A stretch of DNA of 64,000 nt from Metallococcus carri (GTDB lineage: Bacteria > Actinomycetota > Actinomycetes > Actinomycetales > Dermatophilaceae). The position numbers were made by a program, and so were the translations under genes. Where the stretch lies: assembly GCF_011440275.1 (NCBI RefSeq), contig NZ_JAAOIV010000011.1, positions 1 to 64,000 of the forward strand, read 5' to 3'. Below, one piece after another: positions 16,717 through 24,347 of the stretch. Numbering within the stretch: the first letter of the stretch is position 1; every line of letters starts with the position of its first letter. The notes below the pieces were generated by a model, which was not told the DNA's origin, ran no database searches, and saw nothing but the letters and a program-made list of their open reading frames with translations.

Positions 16717-17763
16717 ATGCGCAAGTGGTTGCAGGACAAGGAGATTCGCGCGATCGAGTCTCTGGATCCGGACGTCGCGCACTATTTCACGCGAGGCTGT
16801 GGTGACGACCTGGTCGCCACCGAGGCACCCGAGGCCTGGCGGGCGCGTCGCTGGCGGCCGCGGGTGCTGCGCGATGTGTCGCGGATCGACACCGGCGTCC
16901 GCCTGTGGGGTGACTGGCGGATGCCGCTCGGCGTCGCACCCACCGCCTTCCATCGCCTGCTGCACGACGGGGGCGAGGTGGCGACAGCGACCGGAGCCGC
17001 CGCGGCCGGCGTGCCGTTCGTGCTCTCCTCGCGCGCCACTCGCCGGATCGAGGACGTCGCCGCCGCGATCGGCGGACCGTGGTGGTTCCAGGTCTATCTG
17101 ATGCACGAGCGGTCGGTCACCAAGGCGCTCGTGCAGCGCGCGGAACGCCATGGCGCGACGGCTCTCGTGCTCACCGGAGACACCCCGTATGTCGGCTACC
17201 GCGCCTCCGCGACCGGCCCCCGGCCGCTGCCGATCACCGATGACGACGCGCTCATCAACATCGCCGAGCACCTCGCCCTGGACGCGGGAGCCGACCCGTG
17301 GCCGCTCATCGACCAGGACCCCGCGCTGTCGCTCACCGACATCGACTGGTTGCGCGAGATCAGTGACCTGCCCATCCTCGTCAAGGGCGTGCTGCACCCG
17401 GCCGACGCGGTCGCCTGTGTTGACCACGGGGCCGACGGGATCTGGGTCAGCAACCACGGCGGCCGGCAGTTCGACCGGGCGATCGCCACCGCGGATGCGC
17501 TGCCGTCGATCGTGGACGCGGTCGACGACGACATCCCGGTGGTGGTCGACGGCGGAGTCCGGGATGGTCTCGACGCGCTCACCGCCCTCGCCCTCGGCGC
17601 CCGGATGGCCTTCGTCGGCCGCCCCGTGCTGTGGGGCCTGCGCACCGCAGGAGCCGCCGGCGTCCAACAGGTGCTGGAGGAGTTCGCGGCCGACATACGG
17701 CACTGGGCCGGTTGCGCGGGAGCCGCGCGCACCGCGGACCTGGACCGCAGCTATCTCGTATGA
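16717..17763 (+). CDS. FMN-dependent alpha-hydroxy-acid oxidizing protein
   Basis: This 348-residue TIM-barrel flavoenzyme belongs to the lactate oxidase / lactate 2-monooxygenase / mandelate dehydrogenase family. It shows WFQVYLMHERSV, LTGDTPYVGYR, ILVKGVLHPADA (FMN-binding Lys) and the catalytic WVSNHGGRQFD with the active-site His, then VVVDGGVRDGLDALTALALGA. It appears slightly short at the N-terminus relative to 380-residue relatives. The ATG at 16717 has AGGAGGG nearby. It may oxidise L-lactate or a related hydroxyacid; the exact substrate is not determinable. Confidence 0.83.
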   Translation: MRKWLQDKEIRAIESLDPDVAHYFTRGCGDDLVATEAPEAWRARRWRPRVLRDVSRIDTGVRLWGDWRMPLGVAPTAFHRLLHDGGEVATATGAAAAGVPFVLSSRATRRIEDVAAAIGGPWWFQVYLMHERSVTKALVQRAERHGATALVLTGDTPYVGYRASATGPRPLPITDDDALINIAEHLALDAGADPWPLIDQDPALSLTDIDWLREISDLPILVKGVLHPADAVACVDHGADGIWVSNHGGRQFDRAIATADALPSIVDAVDDDIPVVVDGGVRDGLDALTALALGARMAFVGRPVLWGLRTAGAAGVQQVLEEFAADIRHWAGCAGAARTADLDRSYLV

Positions 17764-17770
17764 CGCAACC

Positions 17771-18178
17771 TCAGCCGACCGCTTTTCCCTTGGCCTGCAA
17801 CGCATTTCGTGCTTCCGACTCGACCTTGTCCAGCGTCGCTCCCGTCGACGCCGTGACCAGCGCAACCACCAGCCCCTCGACCAAGGGCGCACCGCTCAGT
17901 CGCACATGCTCGGCCATCGCGGGATCGAGGAACTCGGTGGCCATCTCGGCGCTCATGACCGCGCTGCCGAGGTCGAGCAGCACGAGCACACCGTCGGGGG
18001 AGTCGACCTGCTCGATGGCCGCAGCCACCGCGGACGCGTCGGTGCCGAAGCTGCCGTCCGCAGCGCCCGCGGCGACCGCAAGCTGAGGCCGCGACTCCTG
18101 CGGCACCATCTGCTCGGCGAGCGCGACGGCCGCCTCTGCCAGCGCCCGGCTGTGCGAGACGACGACGATGCCGATCAC
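17771..18178 (-). CDS. dhaM: Dihydroxyacetone kinase phosphotransferase subunit DhaM
   Basis: This 135-residue protein is an EIIA-mannose-type domain. H9 in VVVSHSRALAE is the predicted phosphorylated residue, and GVLVLLDLGSAVMSAEMA is typical of DhaM. It passes phosphate from PTS HPr to the ADP bound on DhaL. The fused HPr/EI domains of enteric DhaM are absent, so EI and HPr must come from elsewhere. Its start overlaps the dhaL stop by 4 bp, and it is the last gene of the leftward run. Confidence 0.9.
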   Translation of the reverse strand: MIGIVVVSHSRALAEAAVALAEQMVPQESRPQLAVAAGAADGSFGTDASAVAAAIEQVDSPDGVLVLLDLGSAVMSAEMATEFLDPAMAEHVRLSGAPLVEGLVVALVTASTGATLDKVESEARNALQAKGKAVG

Positions 18179-18801
18179 GCCGACCCCAGCGTGCGGGCGG
18201 CGCTCTCGAGCAGCAGGGTCATGCTCGTGGCGCCCGGGTCCTGCTTGCCCTTCGATCGCTCACCGAGATAGGACGCCCGCCCCTTGCGCGCGATCAGATC
18301 GGTGGCCTCGTCGCGACCCCGAGCCGCGGCCTTCGCGGCGGCAGTCAGCGCCGCAGACGTGCCCGCACCGGACTGCGTCTCGAAGGCCTCGACGGCCGGC
18401 GCGAGCGCGTCGATCATCGTCTTGTCACCGCGCTCGGCCTTGCCGCGCTGCTCGATGCCCTCCAGGCCGGCCCGCAGCGCGCCGAGCAGCCCCGAAGCGT
18501 CATCGGGGCCGTCGTCGAGCGCGCCCGCGAAGCGCAGGAAGAAGGTGCCGTAGAGCGGTCCCGAGGCGCCGCCGACATTGGACACCAGCGTCATGCCGGC
18601 CTTCTTGAGCAGCGCCCCCGGCGAGTCGAATGACGAAACATCAAGTGCGGCAACGGCTTTCATGCCCCGGTCCATATTGGAACCATGGTCGGCGTCACCC
18701 GTCTGCCGGTCCAGGTCGGTGAGCATCGCGGCGTTCTCACCGATGACCTGGGCGTAATCGGCCAGCCAGGCCCCGGCCTGCTCGGTGCTGATCGCTGCCA
18801 T
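18175..18801 (-). CDS. dhaL: Dihydroxyacetone kinase ADP-binding subunit DhaL
   Basis: This 208-residue all-helical subunit holds ADP as a cofactor. The metal/nucleotide motif is TDLDRQTGDADHGSNM (residues about 28-43), with GGASGPLYGTFF and the ATSMTLLLESA C-terminus also characteristic. The start at 18801 forms a TGATG junction with the dhaK stop, indicating translational coupling. Together DhaK, DhaL and DhaM phosphorylate dihydroxyacetone using PEP through the PTS. Confidence 0.92.
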   Translation of the reverse strand: MAAISTEQAGAWLADYAQVIGENAAMLTDLDRQTGDADHGSNMDRGMKAVAALDVSSFDSPGALLKKAGMTLVSNVGGASGPLYGTFFLRFAGALDDGPDDASGLLGALRAGLEGIEQRGKAERGDKTMIDALAPAVEAFETQSGAGTSAALTAAAKAAARGRDEATDLIARKGRASYLGERSKGKQDPGATSMTLLLESAARTLGSA

Positions 18802-19802
18802 CACACGCCCCACCGCAGGCCGGTGGTGTTGACCGGCGCGTCCCAGAGCTTCAGCAGTTCGTCACTGGCGCGCAGCACCGTCACCGAGCAGCCCGCCATC
18901 TCCAGCGAGGTGATGTAGTTGCCGACGAGGCAGCGAGCCACCTCGACACCGGACTTGCGCAGGATCTGCGCCACCTCGCCATACATGAGGTAGAGCTCGA
19001 TGAGCGGGGTGCCGCCCATGCCGTTGAGCATGACGATGGCCGGGGCACCGGTGAAGTCGTGATCGGCCAGCACCGGCTCGACGAGCTGCTGAGCGATCTC
19101 GCGAGCGGGTGCCAGCTTGACGGTCGAGCGGCCCGGCTCGCCGTGGATGCCGATGCCGAGCTCCATCTCGTCGTCGGCCAGCTCGAAGGTCGGTGTGCCC
19201 GCGGCGGGCACGGTGCACGAGGTGAGCGCCATACCCATCGAGCGGCCGTTGTCGTTGACCTGCTGGGCGAGGGCGAGCACGGCGTCGAGGTCGCGGCCCT
19301 CCTCGGCCGCGGCGCCGACGATCTTCTCCAGCAAGACGGTCACCCCGACACCCCGCCGACCGGCGGTGTAGAGCGAATCGGTCACTGCCACATCGTCATT
19401 GGTGACCACCGACTCGACCCGCACCCCGGAGTCGGCCGCGGCCATCTCGGCGGCCATCTCGAAGTTCATCACGTCACCGGTGTAGTTCTTCACGATGTGC
19501 AGCACGCCCGCGCCGCCGTCGACCGCGGTGGTCGCGGCCATCATCTGATCGGGCACGGGCGAGGTGAAGACCTCACCGCAGCACGCCGCGTCGAGCATGC
19601 CGAGCCCCACATAGCCGGCGTGCATCGGCTCGTGACCCGACCCACCGCCGGAGATGAGACCGACCTTGCCCTGGCGAGGGGCGTCCCTGCGATAGACGAT
19701 CTTCTGCTCGTGGTCTACCCGCAACCGGTCGGGGTGAGCCGCCGCGACGCCCTTGAGCGCCTCCGCGACGACATCGGCGGGGTCATTGATGAGCTTCTTC
19801 AT
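18801..19802 (-). CDS. dhaK: Dihydroxyacetone kinase substrate-binding subunit DhaK
   Basis: This 333-residue protein binds dihydroxyacetone covalently. The GGGSGHEP loop is at residues 52-59 and the hemiaminal-forming histidine is H220 in GIGIHGEPG. Length is typical. It is the first dha gene and lies 39 bp downstream of the nitroreductase on the same strand. No dhaR/dhaS/dhaQ regulator is adjacent, so control is unknown. The product DHAP enters glycolysis. Confidence 0.93.
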   Translation of the reverse strand: MKKLINDPADVVAEALKGVAAAHPDRLRVDHEQKIVYRRDAPRQGKVGLISGGGSGHEPMHAGYVGLGMLDAACCGEVFTSPVPDQMMAATTAVDGGAGVLHIVKNYTGDVMNFEMAAEMAAADSGVRVESVVTNDDVAVTDSLYTAGRRGVGVTVLLEKIVGAAAEEGRDLDAVLALAQQVNDNGRSMGMALTSCTVPAAGTPTFELADDEMELGIGIHGEPGRSTVKLAPAREIAQQLVEPVLADHDFTGAPAIVMLNGMGGTPLIELYLMYGEVAQILRKSGVEVARCLVGNYITSLEMAGCSVTVLRASDELLKLWDAPVNTTGLRWGV

Positions 19803-19841
19803 GACCTCATCCTCACCCTCGCGACGGATGCTGTGAAGGGG

Positions 19842-20504
19842 TCAGAGGCGGGGGATCGGTCCGCGATGCCGCTCGCCGGTGAGGTCCATCCGCCGGCCCG
19901 GCGTCTGCCAGCCCTCGCGGTGCACCACCTCGGACAGCTCGCGCCGGGGCCGGGTGCGCGGGCTGCCCGACGAGCGTTGCTCGGCCGGATAACCGACGGC
20001 CACCACCCCGACGAGGTTGCGATCCGCCGGTATGCCGAGTGCCCCACGCACCGCATCGAGCCGCTCCACCGGGACCCCGAAGAACAGTCCGCCCAGGCCC
20101 TCGTCCACCGCGACCAGCAGCATGATCAGGGCCGCCATGCCGGTGTCGACATCCCAGTAGGGCACCGGCCAGTGCGCCTCGTCGCGGTCCTGCCAGGGCT
20201 TGTCCGGCTCGGCATACCGATCGAGATAGGTCGTGCGGTCCGAGCAGCAGACAATCAGCACCGGCGCCGCCTGCACGCCGCGCAGCCAGGCGTCGGGGAT
20301 GCCATCCTCGGAACCTGCGTCCCAAAACCGTTGCCGCGCAACGGGATCGGTGAGCACGACGAAATCCCAGCCCTGGCTGAAACCAGCACTCGGCGCCCGC
20401 ACGGCCAGCTCGAGCAGGCGGTCCACGAGCTCGGGCGGCACCGGCCGGGAGACGTCGAACCGGCGCACCATCCGCCGCTTGCGGATCGCATCCTGCAACT
20501 GCAT
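19842..20504 (-). CDS. Nitroreductase-family FMN oxidoreductase
   Basis: This 220-residue protein has the nitroreductase fold: the FMN-binding IRKRRMVRRFD start, APSAGFSQGWDFVVL, and the GLGGLFFGVP core followed by VGVVAVGYPAE. The polar, Arg-rich C-terminus is longer than in minimal members. The gene follows the acyl-CoA synthetase after 5 bp, so the two are almost certainly co-transcribed. Its natural substrate is unknown. Confidence 0.83.
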   Translation of the reverse strand: MQLQDAIRKRRMVRRFDVSRPVPPELVDRLLELAVRAPSAGFSQGWDFVVLTDPVARQRFWDAGSEDGIPDAWLRGVQAAPVLIVCCSDRTTYLDRYAEPDKPWQDRDEAHWPVPYWDVDTGMAALIMLLVAVDEGLGGLFFGVPVERLDAVRGALGIPADRNLVGVVAVGYPAEQRSSGSPRTRPRRELSEVVHREGWQTPGRRMDLTGERHRGPIPRL

Positions 20505-20509
20505 CGGCC

Positions 20510-22258
20510 TCAGCCCTTCAGGTCGGGGAAGTCGGTCTCCCAGTATTCGAGGTCGCTCGCCCGCGAGGAGTCGTCACCCCCGGTGCCATGCGCGTCCACC
20601 TCGCGCTGGCGCAACTCGACCCGGCGGATCTTGCCGGAGATGGTCTTGGGCAGCTCGGCGAACTCGATCCGGCGGATCCGCTTGTAGGGCGCGAGGTGCT
20701 CGCGGGCGAAGGCCAGGATGTCGCGTGCCAGCTCCGGCGACGGTGAATTCGCAGCAGTGAGAACGACATACGCCTTGGGCACCGTGAGCCGGGTCGGGTC
20801 CGGGGACGGGACCACCGCGGCCTCCGCGACGGCCGGGTGCTCGATGAGCACCGACTCCAGCTCGAAGGGGGAGATGCGGTAGTCGGACGCCTTGAAGACA
20901 TCGTCGGCGCGCCCGACATAGGTGATATTGCCCTCCGCGTCACGGGAGGCGACATCGCCGGTGTGATAGACGCCATCGCGCATCACCTCGGCGGTCTTGG
21001 CCTCGTCGCCCTCATAACCGACCATCAGCCCGACCGGCCGTCCCAGGGGCCCGTCGAGGCGCAGGCACAACTCGCCCTCGTCCCCTTCGGCACCGGTCGC
21101 CGGATCGACCAGCACCACGTCATATCCGGGCAGCGGCTGTCCCATCGAGCCCGGCACCACCGGCTGGCCGGGAGTGTTGCCGACCTGGCAGGTGGTCTCG
21201 GTCTGACCGAAGCCGTCGCGCACCGTGATGCCCAGCGCGCGTTCGACCTGCCCGATCACCTCGGGATTGAGCGGCTCGCCCGCGCCGACCATCTCGCGCA
21301 GCGACACCTGCTCTCGGTAGGCGGCCAGATCGGCCTGGATGAGCATCCGATAGACCGTCGGCGGCGCGCAGAAGGTCGTCGCGCGCTCGGCCACGACCTG
21401 CTCGATCAGAGCGGCGGCGTCGAACCGCGGCTGGTCGACCACGAGCACGGTGGCCCCGGCATTCCACGGCGCAAAGACATTGCTCCACGCGTGCTTGGCC
21501 CAGCCGGCGGAGGAGATGTTGAGGTGCACATCGCCCGGCCCGGCGCCGATCCAGTACATCGTCGACAGATGCCCCACCGGATAGGAGGTCTGGGTGTGCA
21601 GCACGAGCTTGGGCTTGGCAGTGGTGCCGCTGGTGAAATACAGCAGCATCGGGTCGTGCGCCCGGGTCACGACCCGCGGCGGCTCGCCATCAAAGGACCG
21701 CGCGTCGTCGTATGCCGTCCAGCCCTCGACCGGCTCACCGACCGCGATCCGGGTGAAATCCCCCTCGACGGTGCGCCACACCGAGGTGACCGCCGATCCC
21801 ACGACGGCGTGCCGGATGTTGCCGCGACTCATCCGATCGCGCAGGTCGGCCGCGGTGAGCAATGTGGTCGCCGGGCTGGTCACCGCCCCGATGCGGATGC
21901 AGGCGAGCATCGTCTCCCACAGCTCGACCTGGTTGCCGAGCATCAGCAGCACCCGGTCGCCCGGCGCCACCCCCTGCGCGGCCAGGAAGGCGCCGACCTG
22001 CTGGGAGCGGGCCGACAGTTCGGCATACGTCAGGGATTGCCGGCCGGACTCGGAGACGATCACGAGCGCGGGCTGGTCGGCATGACGCGGGTCGGCGGCG
22101 AGGGCGTCGAACCAGTCGGTCGCCCAGTTGAACTCCCCGTCCGGCAGCGGCTGCCAGGCCGCCCGCGCGGCCCGCGGATCGGTGCGATGCTCCAGCAGCG
22201 CATCCCGCATGGCGCGAAAGGCGGCGACGGTGGGGGAGATAGGCTCTGAGGAGGACAT
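20510..22258 (-). CDS. Acetyl/acyl-CoA synthetase (AMP-forming)
   Basis: This 582-residue ANL-superfamily ligase activates a carboxylic acid to an acyl-CoA through an acyl-AMP. The P-loop is LLYFTSGTTAKPKLV, motif A5 is DGFGQTETT, the hinge is YVGRADDVFKASDYRISP, and the catalytic lysine lies in PKTISGKIRR. It resembles the medium-chain and acetate-type ligases more than long-chain FadD. The ATG at 22258 follows GAGGA on the minus strand. A CRP-like box lies 10 bp upstream, so carbon-source control is predicted. Confidence 0.85.
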   Translation of the reverse strand: MSSSEPISPTVAAFRAMRDALLEHRTDPRAARAAWQPLPDGEFNWATDWFDALAADPRHADQPALVIVSESGRQSLTYAELSARSQQVGAFLAAQGVAPGDRVLLMLGNQVELWETMLACIRIGAVTSPATTLLTAADLRDRMSRGNIRHAVVGSAVTSVWRTVEGDFTRIAVGEPVEGWTAYDDARSFDGEPPRVVTRAHDPMLLYFTSGTTAKPKLVLHTQTSYPVGHLSTMYWIGAGPGDVHLNISSAGWAKHAWSNVFAPWNAGATVLVVDQPRFDAAALIEQVVAERATTFCAPPTVYRMLIQADLAAYREQVSLREMVGAGEPLNPEVIGQVERALGITVRDGFGQTETTCQVGNTPGQPVVPGSMGQPLPGYDVVLVDPATGAEGDEGELCLRLDGPLGRPVGLMVGYEGDEAKTAEVMRDGVYHTGDVASRDAEGNITYVGRADDVFKASDYRISPFELESVLIEHPAVAEAAVVPSPDPTRLTVPKAYVVLTAANSPSPELARDILAFAREHLAPYKRIRRIEFAELPKTISGKIRRVELRQREVDAHGTGGDDSSRASDLEYWETDFPDLKG

Positions 22259-22267
22259 ACGCCCGAA

Positions 22268-22283
22268 TGTAACGGGGGTCACA
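22268..22283. promoter_or_regulatory. CRP/GlxR-type box before the acyl-CoA synthetase
   Basis: TGTAACGGGGGTCACA differs from the CRP consensus TGTGA-N6-TCACA at one position. It lies 10-25 bp before the synthetase start and about 107 bp before the divergent sigma-factor start. CRP/GlxR proteins commonly regulate acetate activation in actinobacteria. The position close to the start suggests repression. Confidence 0.55.
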
Positions 22284-22389
22284 TTGTTCGGGGGAGCAAT
22301 GCCGGGCCAACCAGGTTCCCGCCTCGGGCGTCCAGCAGGGTATGACGGTCGCCACCTTGCGCGTCCCCCGAGCCGTAACGGCGCGAGAC

Positions 22390-22908
22390 ATGGGGAGCAC
22401 ACGAATCGTGGTCGCACGCGAGGACTCGGTGGAAACCGCGGTGCGCCAGGTCTACGACGCCCATTTCGGGCGGCTGGTCGGCTGGGCGACCCCGCTGCTC
22501 AGTGACCGCGACCTCGCCCACGACCTCGCGACCGAGGCCTTCGTCAAGCTGCTGCGCCACTGGGAGTCGGTCGACGACCCGCGCGCCTGGCTCTACACCA
22601 CCGTCGCCAACCAGGTGCGCGACCACTGGCGGCGCCGCGGCCGGGAAGCCGCCGCCTACGGGCGGTGGAGCGGCGGCCGGATCGACCCCGAGCCGGTCGC
22701 CCCCGCCACCGACCACGCCACCCGGCTCACCGTGCGCGACGCGGTCGAGTCGCTGCCCGAGCGGCTGCGGTTGCCGGTGCTCCTGCATTATTACGCTGAC
22801 CTGACCGTGGCCCAGGTGGCCACTCAGCTCGGCAAATCCGATGGTGCCGTCAAGCGTGACCTGTTCGATGCCCGCAAGCAGCTCGCCGCCCGACTGGAGG
22901 GAACGTGA
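22390..22908 (+). CDS. ECF-type RNA polymerase sigma factor
   Basis: This about 172-residue factor has region 2 (VYDAHFGRLVGWATPLLSDRD, then DLATEAFVKLLRHW) and region 4 (LPERLRLPVLLHYYADLTVAQVATQLGKSDGAVKRDLFDAR). The ATG at 22390 is chosen because the codons between an earlier ATG (22342) and this point include several rare ones (CGA, GTA, CGA); 22342 remains possible. The stop overlaps the next gene, whose product is a single-pass membrane protein and may act as its anti-sigma factor. The promoter specificity is unknown. Confidence 0.82.
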   Translation: MGSTRIVVAREDSVETAVRQVYDAHFGRLVGWATPLLSDRDLAHDLATEAFVKLLRHWESVDDPRAWLYTTVANQVRDHWRRRGREAAAYGRWSGGRIDPEPVAPATDHATRLTVRDAVESLPERLRLPVLLHYYADLTVAQVATQLGKSDGAVKRDLFDARKQLAARLEGT

Positions 22909-24329
22909 TGACCCCCGATCGCCGCGGCCCGGCATACGACGACGACCCGGTCGCCCACTTCTTCGCCGAGCATCGAGCGGCGGTGCGCGAGGAGCCGGCC
23001 ACCGATCTCACCTGGCAACGCGTGGTGCACAGCCGCCGGCCGCGCCGATCGCATCATCGGTTGCGGTCCTTCCTCGCGGCGAGCGCGGCGGCCGCCGTGG
23101 CGGTCTTCGGCGTGTGGTCGTGGCAGCAGCATCCCTTCGGCACCGGTGGCGTGCGACCGGGTCAGCAGATCAGCGGCAGCGCGGATTACGCCGCGTCGGT
23201 CGCATCCGGGCCGAGCAATAGCACCCAGGTGCCGGGTCCGGTGCCGTCCTCCTTCGCCAGCTGGTCGGTCAGCAACGCGGGCAACGGCACGCTCTACGAC
23301 CTCGGCTCGGCGGTCTGCGGCCAGCAGGTCTGCCCGACCCTGCTGCGATCGGCCGACAACGGCTCGACCTGGCGCTCGGTGCACACCTTCGCCGGCACCG
23401 ACACCTCCCAGGCGGTCGGTTCGGCGCGCCCGCTCATCCAGCCCAACCGCGCGGTCACCGAGGTGCGCTTCGCCACCCCGCAGATCGGCTATGCCTTCGG
23501 CGGTGCCCTGTGGGTGACCTCCGACGGCGGCGCGAGCTTCCAGCAGGTCGACCATCCGGGGCAGGCGGTGCTCGGCCTCGAGGTGTCGCGCAACCAGGTC
23601 ATGGTGCTCAGCGCCGACGACTGCTCCGCCGGCGTATGCCGGGGTCCGATCTACCTCAGCCGGACCACCCCCCAGGCCGGCAGCGCGGCGCTCACCACGA
23701 TCGCGTCCGCCGATGTCGGCACGCCCTTGCGCGGGGCATTGCTGGCGGTGCAGGACGGCGTCACGGTCGTCAGCCCGATCCCGCAGAAGGCCGGCACGCC
23801 GATCCCGCCGCTGGTGCCCGCGCCGGACGGCAACCTCGACACCATCCCCTCGCCCCAGGGCTGCGGCACCGCGCCGCTGGAGAGCATCGCGCTCGCCAGC
23901 AACGTCAGCCGGCTGATGTGGGGCCTGTGCGCGGTCTCGTCCACGGCGACCACCACGACCTACAGCGTGCTGCGCAGCACCGACGCCGGCAACCGCTGGA
24001 GCGTGGCCGGCAACCGCACCCTCACGATGCCGCGGCTCGGCCGGGTGACGCTCGCCGCGGCCGACCAGGCCCACCTGGTCGCCACGGCCGGCGGCCCGCG
24101 CAGCGGCTCGGCCACGGGCGCGAGTTCGGCCGGGGCGCTGGTCGTATCGGCCAACGGCGGCCGCAGCTTCGCCCCGCCCACGAGCGCGGCGCCGGTGCCG
24201 AGCAGTGGTTTCGACTGGTCCGCCTCACCGGGCTCCTCGGAGTTCTATGCCGTGCCGCGGACCACCGCCGGCTACTGGTGGAGCACCGACCGCGGACGCA
24301 CCTGGAAGGTCGTGGATCCCACCTCCTGA
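22908..24329 (+). CDS. Membrane-anchored protein with Asp-box repeats
   Basis: This about 473-residue protein has a cytoplasmic N-terminus of about 50 residues, one membrane helix (SFLAASAAAAVAVFGVWSW), a Ser/Gly/Pro linker and an exported domain. That domain carries repeated Asp-box motifs (SADNGSTW, TSDGGASF, STDAGNRW, SANGGRSF, STDRGRTW), as in sialidase- and sortilin-type beta-propellers. The start overlaps the sigma-factor stop (TGATG) after GGAGG. The pairing with a sigma factor suggests an anti-sigma or sensor role, but the N-terminal region does not match a zinc anti-sigma domain that I recognise. Confidence 0.65.
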   Translation: MTPDRRGPAYDDDPVAHFFAEHRAAVREEPATDLTWQRVVHSRRPRRSHHRLRSFLAASAAAAVAVFGVWSWQQHPFGTGGVRPGQQISGSADYAASVASGPSNSTQVPGPVPSSFASWSVSNAGNGTLYDLGSAVCGQQVCPTLLRSADNGSTWRSVHTFAGTDTSQAVGSARPLIQPNRAVTEVRFATPQIGYAFGGALWVTSDGGASFQQVDHPGQAVLGLEVSRNQVMVLSADDCSAGVCRGPIYLSRTTPQAGSAALTTIASADVGTPLRGALLAVQDGVTVVSPIPQKAGTPIPPLVPAPDGNLDTIPSPQGCGTAPLESIALASNVSRLMWGLCAVSSTATTTTYSVLRSTDAGNRWSVAGNRTLTMPRLGRVTLAAADQAHLVATAGGPRSGSATGASSAGALVVSANGGRSFAPPTSAAPVPSSGFDWSASPGSSEFYAVPRTTAGYWWSTDRGRTWKVVDPTS

Positions 24330-24347
24330 CCTGGCATGCTGGGCGGC

